Source of the DNA: JBOFFC01 sp051648405
GTDB lineage: Bacteria; Planctomycetota; Planctomycetia; Pirellulales; Lacipirellulaceae
Length of the DNA: 27,780 nucleotides
Direction: 5' to 3'
Assembly (NCBI GenBank): GCA_051648405.1
Contig: JBOFFC010000102.1
Span: 1-27,780, forward strand
A model generated the notes under the pieces. It was given only the letters and a program-made list of their open reading frames with translations. It was not told the DNA's origin and searched no databases. The translations under genes were made by a program, and so were the position numbers. Shown piece after piece: positions 22,893 to 27,780 of this stretch (positions are counted from its first letter, which is position 1; every line of letters begins with the position of its first letter).

Positions 22893-25800
22893 ATGCCCCG
22901 CAAGCGCAAGACCGACCAACCCGCCCGCCGCACGCTGCGCGTCGAGCGCCTCGAGGACCGCGCGATGCTCGCGGGGGATTTGGAGTTGGTGCGGGACGTG
23001 AACACGGCACCCATCACAGCAGGGAGCGAGCCTTCGTCGTTCGTCCAACTGGGTGGGACGCTCTATTTCACTGCTTCGGACGCGACGGGTGGCCCTAGTC
23101 TCTGGAAGAGCGACGGTACCGAAGCCGGCACCGTTCGCGTTAAGAACGTCCGCGCCGGCTCGTACAGCGTCTCTACCAGCTCCCTAGTGAACGCGGGGGG
23201 GTTGCTCTACTTCACGGCCAGCGATCGCGAAAGCGGCCTCGAGCTCTGGAGAAGCGACGGGACAGAATCTGGGACCTTCCGTGTCAAGGACATCGCAGCC
23301 GGCTCCGATAACGCCTTTCCGCGCTACCTGACGGACTTAGACGGGACGCTTTACTTCACTGCGTGGGACCCCCAAAGCGGCCAGGAGCTATGGAAGAGCG
23401 ACGGCACCGAGGCTGGCACCACCCGAGTGAAGGACACCCGTCCGGGACCTTTCGGCAACGGTCCCCGCGGTCTGACGACCGTCGGTGGGACGCTGTACTT
23501 CGCGGGTACCGATGGTGAGGGTGACTACGCTCTCTGGAGGAGCGACGGTACTGAAGCGGGTACCGTGCTCGTCCGTCGCGTCGGCAACGGCTTGAACGAG
23601 TCTAATATCGGCTTCTTCACCGGAGTCGGGAGTACGCTCTTCTTCATTGCCAATGACGGAGCAAGCGGCAACGAGCTGTGGAAGAGTGACGGCACCGAGT
23701 CCGGTACCGTTCGGGTTAGGGACATCCGGGTTGGCTCGGGAAGCTCGAATCCGCGATACCTGGTGAACGCGGAAGGGACGCTTTACTTCCGCGCGACTGA
23801 CGGCGTGAGTGGAGATGAGTTATGGACGAGCGACGGGACCGAAGCGGGTACCGTCCGGGTCAAGGATATCGTGATTGGGGCGGATGGTGCAGGCCCGAGC
23901 AACTTTACCAGCGTTGGTCGAACGCTTTACTTCACTGCGTCTGACCCACTAACCGGCCAAGAGCTTTGGAAAAGCGACGGGACCGAGGCCGGCACCATAC
24001 GGGTTAAAGACATCCGGAATGGTGCGGCGAGTTCGGGACTTGTGGGCCTGACGAGCGTAGGTGGGACTCTCTTCTTCCGTGCGAATGACGGCCCGAGTGG
24101 AGCCGAACTGTGGACCAGCGATGGCTCCGAGACCGGCACGCGCCGGGTCAAAGACATACGCGTTGGCACTGGTAGTTCGTATCCGTATTTCTTGACGAAC
24201 GTGGCGGGGACGCTGTACTTCAGCGCGAACGACGGCGTGACGGGGGCCGAACTCTGGAAAAGCGACGGAACCGCGGTGGGAACACGCCGCGTTAAGGACA
24301 TCGGCTCTGGTACGCTCGGCTCGGCGCCCACAGCTGCCGCGAAAGTAGGCGCAAATCTGTACTTCGGCGCTAACGACGCTACCGGCGGCGCCGAGCTATG
24401 GGTGAGCGACGGAACCTCCCTCGGCACTCGACGCGTGGGGGACATACGCCCCGGTTCCGGCAGTTCGTCGCCTGTCGGAATTGCAGAGCTAGGAGGCGTG
24501 GCGTACTTCTTCGCCAACGACGGAGCAACGGGCGCCGAGCTCTGGAGAAGCGACAGCACGGCGTCGGGCACCTTCCGCGTGGCGGACATCTTCCCTGGCA
24601 GAGTGTCTTCTGTGCCCGGCGCTTTGATGGTCGTCGGATCGACGCTGTACTTTGTTGCGCACGACGGGGTCAGCGGTTGGGAGCTGTGGAAGAGCGACGG
24701 GACGACTGGCGGCACTTTACTCGTGAAGGACATCCGAAGCGGCCTCGACAGCGGGTACGTCCAGCATCTCACTAACATTGGCGGGACGCTGTACTTCAGC
24801 GCGAACGACGGAGTGACAGGCCCAGAGCTTTGGAAAAGCGACGGAACCGCGTCCGGCACCGTCCGCGTCAGGGACATTCTCGCCGGGACCTTCGGTTCTG
24901 CCCCTCGGTCCCTTGCGAACGTCGCGGGCACGCTGTACTTCAACGCCGCCAGCGCGGTAAACGACTACGAACTCTGGAAGAGCGACGGCACGTCTGCCGG
25001 TACCGTCCGCGTGAAGGATATCCGCTCAGGATCAGTTGGGGGGCGCCTCAACTCCTTCACGAACGTAAGCGGAACGCTGTACTTCACGGCGAGCGACGGC
25101 GTGAGTGGCTACGAACTCTGGAGGAGCGACGGGTCAGAGTCTGGCACACGGAGAGTGAAGGACATACTAGCGGGCCTCGGGTCCACGAGTCACGTCGATA
25201 GACCCAATAGTCTGACGAACTTGAATGGCACGCTGTACTTCGTCGCCAACGACGGGGTCAGTGGCCGCGAGCTCTGGAGGAGTGACGGGACCGAAGAGGG
25301 AACTGTTCGTGTGAAAGACATCTGGCCAGGATTCGGATCGTTTTCGACTACTACCGGACCCGTGCACCTCAAGAACGTCGCCGGGGAGCTCTACTTCACC
25401 GCCAACGACGGTAGCAAAGGATACGAGCTTTGGAAGAGCGACGGGACCGAGGCCGGTACGGTCCCCGTTCGAATGCCCGGTGACCTGCCGCTTGAGAACC
25501 CGGGCCAGATCATCAGTATCGACGACCGCCTCTTCGTCGTCGGTACCCGTCCCGACGTGGGCCAAGAGCTCTTCACCCAAGTCCTCATCGACCCCCCTGC
25601 CGTTCCCGGCGACTTCGACCGCAACGGGCGGGTCGAGCTCGCCGACTTCGACCTTTGGTCGCAGACCAACGGCTCGACGACCAAGCTCCGCGCCGACGGC
25701 AACGGCGACGGGCGCGTCGACCAGCTCGACTACGCCCAGTGGCGCCAGAACTACCGCGTCCGCCCCGCGGTGCGCCCCGACTTCCGGCCGATGGGTCCCG

Positions 25801-26048
25801 CGGCGCCGGCGGCGCCCGGGGGCGAACCCCTGTCGCAGCGAGCCCCGCTCGCAGCCCCATCGTCACGCCAGGCGTTCACCCCCCCACGCCGCGCCGACCT
25901 GCTGCTCGTCGCCACAACCCCGGCGCCGGCGACCGCGCCGGCCGAGGCCCCCGCGCTGCGCACCACGCCCCCGAGCGAGGCCGACAGCACCCGGACCCGT
26001 GCGATCGACGAAGCCCTCGCCGCGCTCTTCGTGAAGGACGACGAGTAA
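22893..26048 (+). CDS. ELWxxDGT-repeat surface protein with LEPR-XLL-like N-terminus and dockerin-like domain
   Basis: A 1051-residue protein. The basic start leads to LRVERLEDRAMLAG (15-28), like the LEPR-XLL motif at the head of large exported planctomycete proteins. About residues 55-870 are 17 tandem copies of a roughly 48-residue unit with the pattern LYF.ANDG..G.ELWKSDGT..GT.RVKDI..G, an ELWxxDGT repeat array; the first units are exactly 144 bases apart, and a degenerate 18th copy follows. Residues about 905-955 hold two calcium-loop segments (GDFDRNGRVELADFDLW and DGNGDGRVDQLDYAQW), like a type-I dockerin pair. An Ala/Pro-rich tail ends in ALAALFVKDDE. It probably acts outside the cell in adhesion or assembly. 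The ATG at 22893 opens the basic N-terminus. Codon choice in the repeats is more mixed and lower in GC than in neighbours. Confidence 0.9.
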   Translation: MPRKRKTDQPARRTLRVERLEDRAMLAGDLELVRDVNTAPITAGSEPSSFVQLGGTLYFTASDATGGPSLWKSDGTEAGTVRVKNVRAGSYSVSTSSLVNAGGLLYFTASDRESGLELWRSDGTESGTFRVKDIAAGSDNAFPRYLTDLDGTLYFTAWDPQSGQELWKSDGTEAGTTRVKDTRPGPFGNGPRGLTTVGGTLYFAGTDGEGDYALWRSDGTEAGTVLVRRVGNGLNESNIGFFTGVGSTLFFIANDGASGNELWKSDGTESGTVRVRDIRVGSGSSNPRYLVNAEGTLYFRATDGVSGDELWTSDGTEAGTVRVKDIVIGADGAGPSNFTSVGRTLYFTASDPLTGQELWKSDGTEAGTIRVKDIRNGAASSGLVGLTSVGGTLFFRANDGPSGAELWTSDGSETGTRRVKDIRVGTGSSYPYFLTNVAGTLYFSANDGVTGAELWKSDGTAVGTRRVKDIGSGTLGSAPTAAAKVGANLYFGANDATGGAELWVSDGTSLGTRRVGDIRPGSGSSSPVGIAELGGVAYFFANDGATGAELWRSDSTASGTFRVADIFPGRVSSVPGALMVVGSTLYFVAHDGVSGWELWKSDGTTGGTLLVKDIRSGLDSGYVQHLTNIGGTLYFSANDGVTGPELWKSDGTASGTVRVRDILAGTFGSAPRSLANVAGTLYFNAASAVNDYELWKSDGTSAGTVRVKDIRSGSVGGRLNSFTNVSGTLYFTASDGVSGYELWRSDGSESGTRRVKDILAGLGSTSHVDRPNSLTNLNGTLYFVANDGVSGRELWRSDGTEEGTVRVKDIWPGFGSFSTTTGPVHLKNVAGELYFTANDGSKGYELWKSDGTEAGTVPVRMPGDLPLENPGQIISIDDRLFVVGTRPDVGQELFTQVLIDPPAVPGDFDRNGRVELADFDLWSQTNGSTTKLRADGNGDGRVDQLDYAQWRQNYRVRPAVRPDFRPMGPAAPAAPGGEPLSQRAPLAAPSSRQAFTPPRRADLLLVATTPAPATAPAEAPALRTTPPSEADSTRTRAIDEALAALFVKDDE

Positions 26049-26058
26049 GCGAACCGCG
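26014..26058 (+). repeat. 45-bp direct repeat, copy 1 (3' end of the ELWxxDGT gene)
   Basis: This stretch encodes the C-terminal LAALFVKDDE of the repeat protein, its stop codon and 10 following bases. It is identical to 27009-27053 at 44 of 45 positions, with a perfect 37-base core (26022-26058 and 27017-27053). The copies are 995 bases apart and in the same direction, flanking the PEP-CTERM gene. Confidence 0.95.
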
Positions 26059-26169
26059 GCGACGCGGAGAGCGCCAAGAACGCAGCGGAGTGATCGGCTG
26101 CTGCGCTGCCTCTGTGGGGAGGTCTCCCCTGCGTGGCGTTCCTTGGCGTCCGTGGCGTCGTGGCGGTTC
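26051..26169. repeat. GAACCGC-type palindromic intergenic repeat
   Basis: The left arm at 26051-26090 (GAACCGCGGCGACGCGGAG, then GCGCCAAGAACGC) and right arm at 26131-26169 are imperfect inverted copies sharing GAACCGC, GACGC and GCGCCAAG/GACGCCAAGG blocks. A perfect small palindrome, GGGGAG-GT-CTCCCC, sits in the centre at 26116-26129. A half copy of the same arm type (GAACCGCGAAGG, then CGCGAAG) follows the PEP-CTERM gene at about 27046-27078. Confidence 0.65.
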
Positions 26170-26222
26170 CCGTACGTCAGGCCCAGAATCCCAGTTGTTG
26201 TCGGGAAAGCCCGAGAAAAAGA

Positions 26223-26250
26223 TTGCGTCTGGCGCCGGAACGAGTATCGT
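26223..26250 (+). promoter_or_regulatory. Candidate promoter for the PEP-CTERM gene
   Basis: TTGCGT (26223-26228) and TATCGT (26245-26250) are 16 bases apart, 50 bases before the GTG start. A small hairpin TCGGG-AAAG-CCCGA followed by AAAAA precedes it at 26200-26213. TATCGT also occurs ahead of the MFS gene (2652-2657). Motif-based inference only. Confidence 0.35.
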
Positions 26251-26300
26251 TCATCCAACTACGCAGACTCGCTGATCGTCCGTGGAGCTGGAGCAATGAA

Positions 26301-27029
26301 GTGAAGGCTTATCGTTGTGCTTGGGTTTGTCTCAGCGTGGTGATGGGCCTTTCACAGGCGAAAGGCGACGTCATCAGCACGTTTGATATCGACGCCGACG
26401 GGTGGACGCTGTTCCAAAACGCGGGGGCCCCGTTCGGTTGGGTGTCCAGCGGCGGAAACCCGGGAGGGCACATCACCGCGACTGACAAGACGAACGATTG
26501 GGCGTACGTGCAGGCGCCGGCGAAGTTCCTCGCCCCCGCTCTCTATGGCGGAGTCTTTGCGTTCGACCTCCGCGTCGATAATCTCGACGCGCCCCCCTCG
26601 TTTCCCGGCCTCTTCAACGTGCGTGTCGGGCTGCAGGGGGCAGGGCTGACGTTGATCAACGAAGGGCCGCTGCCCACGACTTCTTGGAACAGCTTCAGCT
26701 TCGCGCTCGACGAAGCGGCGGGGTCGGGGTGGCGAAAGTTCTCCAATCTTTCGCAAAACTACAGCGCCGGGGCGCCTCAGGCGACTCAATCAGAAATGCT
26801 CGCCGTCCTCGCCGGCCTGACGCGGGTCGTTATCGCGACCGACTACACGAACGCCGCGCTCGACAGCGTCAACCAACCGATCGATCAGATCTTCATCGAC
26901 AACGTGCGACTGTCGGAGGTCCCTGAGCCGGCAGCAGCGGCGATTCTCGCCAGCGTGTGCGCAGCGCTATGCAGCAGCCGCAAACATCGGGCGCCGCAGA
27001 GTTGGCCCCCCTCGCGGCGCTCTTCGTGA
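26301..27029 (+). CDS. PEP-CTERM exported protein with laminin-B-like domain
   Basis: A 242-residue exported protein. The start is a GTG at 26301, supported by GGAG at 26290-26293 with a seven-base spacer; it opens a signal peptide (KAYRCAWVCLSVVMGLSQAKG). The body (STFDIDADGWTLF, GNPGGHITATD, YVQAPAKFL, YGGVFAFDLRV) resembles laminin-B/carbohydrate-binding-like beta-sandwich domains in planctomycete proteins. The C-terminus has the PEP-CTERM sorting signal: VPEP (207-210), a hydrophobic helix and basic SSRKHR. Exosortase normally cuts this signal and anchors or releases the protein at the surface; no exosortase gene is in the window. Twelve residues follow the basic cluster, an unusual tail set by the 45-bp repeat, where the TGA stop falls in a different frame from the repeat protein's tail. 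The open frame upstream to 26133 is read-through. Confidence 0.85.
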   Translation: MKAYRCAWVCLSVVMGLSQAKGDVISTFDIDADGWTLFQNAGAPFGWVSSGGNPGGHITATDKTNDWAYVQAPAKFLAPALYGGVFAFDLRVDNLDAPPSFPGLFNVRVGLQGAGLTLINEGPLPTTSWNSFSFALDEAAGSGWRKFSNLSQNYSAGAPQATQSEMLAVLAGLTRVVIATDYTNAALDSVNQPIDQIFIDNVRLSEVPEPAAAAILASVCAALCSSRKHRAPQSWPPSRRSS

Positions 27030-27053
27030 AGGACGACGAGTAAGCGAACCGCG
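27009..27053 (+). repeat. 45-bp direct repeat, copy 2 (3' end of the PEP-CTERM gene)
   Basis: This copy matches 26014-26058 with one mismatch. Here the bases are read in another frame by the PEP-CTERM gene, which stops at the TGA 27027-27029 inside the repeat. In the original frame the sequence still reads ELAPLAALFVKDDE followed by TAA (27041-27043), without an attached gene. Confidence 0.95.
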
Positions 27054-27085
27054 AAGGGCCGCGAAGAAACGCGAAGGACAGTGCG

Positions 27086-27186
27086 AAAGCCTGACAGGAT
27101 GACAGGATTGAAAAGAGATTTAGAGGAACGCGAACGCAGCGCTTTCCTGTAAGTCCCTTCCTTATCTTGTAATCCTGTCAGGCTTT
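27086..27186. repeat. ACAGGATT-type palindromic repeat between convergent genes
   Basis: AAAGCCTGACAGGAT (27086-27100) and its exact inverted copy (27172-27186) form a 15-bp perfect outer stem; pairing continues through ACAGGAT against ACAAGAT. The outer flank differs from the 20100-20200 copy (CTGACAGGAT in place of TAGACAGGAT), but the GACAGGATTACAGGATT core is shared. It fills the gap between the PEP-CTERM gene and the convergent phosphoglycerate mutase gene and ends eight bases from the latter's stop, so it could act as a two-way terminator. Confidence 0.8.
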
Positions 27187-27193
27187 ACGTCCG

Positions 27194-27780
27194 TCAGGCC
27201 CCGAACTTGCCCAGCCGCCCGGCGTTGGCCATCGCCAGGGTCATCAGGTGCCGGGCCTCGAACTGGCCCAGGCCGCCGCGCAGGCACTCAGCCTCGCCGA
27301 ACGCCTGGCAGGCGTCGGTGCGGCAGTTCTTGGCCCACAGCAGCGTCGGCACCGGGTGCCAACTGTGGCTCGCCAGCACGCTCGGCGTACTGTGGTCGCC
27401 GGTCGATACGAACACGTCCGGCTTCAGGGCCATGATCGCGGGGACGGCCGCGTCGTACTCTTCGGTCCGCTTGACCTTCAGGTCGAAGTTGCCGTCCTCG
27501 CCGGTCGAGTCGGTGTACTTGAAGTGCACGAAGAAGAAGTCGTAGTCCCCCCAGATTTTGGCGAGCGTCGCGACCTGCTCGTCGAGCGAGTGGCACTGCC
27601 CGACGACGTCCATCCCCACCAGTGACGCGAGCCCCTTGTACATCGGGTAGACGGCGATCGCGGCCCCGCGTAGCCCGTACACGTCGGCGAACGAGGGGAT
27701 CGCCGGCTTGCCGGTGATCCCGCGCAGCGTGCAACAGTTGGCCTTCTCCTCGTCCTTCAGCAGCTCGCGCGTCTGGCGGA
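27194..27780 (-). CDS. apgM: 2,3-bisphosphoglycerate-independent phosphoglycerate mutase, archaeal type (partial)
   Basis: The C-terminal 195 residues of a cofactor-independent phosphoglycerate mutase, which interconverts 3- and 2-phosphoglycerate in glycolysis. The 5' part lies beyond the right edge. Visible features of the ApgM/alkaline-phosphatase superfamily are GLRGAAIAVYPMYKGLASL, then FFFVHFKYTDSTGEDGNF, where His and Asp bind metal, and VFVSTGDHSTPSVLASHSWHPVP with Asp-His and a later His as metal ligands. The frame runs to the stop at 27194-27196 (TGA). The sequence LRGITGKPAIPSFADVYGLRG directly upstream confirms that the coding region continues to the edge. It is probably cytoplasmic and housekeeping. 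It is convergent with the PEP-CTERM gene across an ACAGGATT palindrome. Confidence 0.9.
   Translation of the reverse strand, partial: RQTRELLKDEEKANCCTLRGITGKPAIPSFADVYGLRGAAIAVYPMYKGLASLVGMDVVGQCHSLDEQVATLAKIWGDYDFFFVHFKYTDSTGEDGNFDLKVKRTEEYDAAVPAIMALKPDVFVSTGDHSTPSVLASHSWHPVPTLLWAKNCRTDACQAFGEAECLRGGLGQFEARHLMTLAMANAGRLGKFGA

Noticed and set aside
26133..26300. ATG start at 26133 for the PEP-CTERM gene
   Set aside because: The extra 56 residues are Arg-rich read-through of the palindrome and would bury the signal peptide; the GTG at 26301 has a Shine-Dalgarno.
22497..27186. CRISPR array from the repeated short units or the ELWxxDGT repeats
   Set aside because: The short units are inverted arms without regular spacers, and the 144-base repeats are in-frame protein repeats; no cas gene is present.

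Overview
This 27.8 kb GC-rich window most likely comes from a planctomycete of the Pirellulales type. The evidence is a LEPR-XLL-like N-terminus on a large repeat protein, a dockerin-like calcium-loop pair, a PEP-CTERM protein, a very long TolC-type protein, few Shine-Dalgarno sequences, and several families of short palindromic repeats between genes. This assignment is inferred from protein features, not from a marker gene.

Layout. 1-713 (minus): two small conserved-looking proteins, one cut by the window edge and one with zinc-ribbon-like cysteines. 753-2576 (plus): leuA (2-isopropylmalate synthase), preceded by a leucine-codon-rich mini-ORF and a terminator-like hairpin that together look like a transcription attenuator. 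2727-4091: MFS transporter of the nucleoside:H+ symporter type. 4282-10945: four-gene tripartite export system (oversized TolC-like lipoprotein, HlyD/MacA-type adaptor, MacB-type ATPase, MacB-type permease). 11105-15243: sugar-metabolism run of a TIM-barrel isomerase/epimerase, a Gfo/Idh/MocA oxidoreductase and a NagB-PIG-L (LmbE) fusion. 15254-17149 and 17279-17938 (minus): a lipoprotein with a glycoside-hydrolase-like barrel and a PPP-type phosphatase. 18130-21679: acetolactate-synthase-like ThDP enzyme and aldehyde dehydrogenase, with a 70-residue protein on the opposite strand between them. 21687-22070 (minus): small secreted protein. 22404-22475: tRNA-Cys(GCA). 22893-27029: two surface or exported proteins, one with 17 ELWxxDGT repeats plus dockerin and one with a laminin-B-like domain plus PEP-CTERM. 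27194 to the right edge (minus): archaeal-type phosphoglycerate mutase, partial.

How they fit together. The export genes are tightly packed and form one machine. LeuA consumes 2-oxoisovalerate, which lies downstream of acetolactate in branched-chain synthesis, but the acetolactate-synthase-like gene here lacks a regulatory-subunit neighbour and pairs with an aldehyde dehydrogenase, so it may serve another pathway. The isomerase, oxidoreductase and NagB-PIG-L genes suggest sugar or amino-sugar breakdown.

The observations most worth following are the candidate leu attenuator; the 45-bp direct repeat shared by the 3' ends of the two surface-protein genes, which sets the last residues of the PEP-CTERM protein; the intergenic palindrome families; and the NagB-PIG-L fusion with an altered active-site loop. 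No CRISPR array, phage gene, transposase or classical defence gene was seen.
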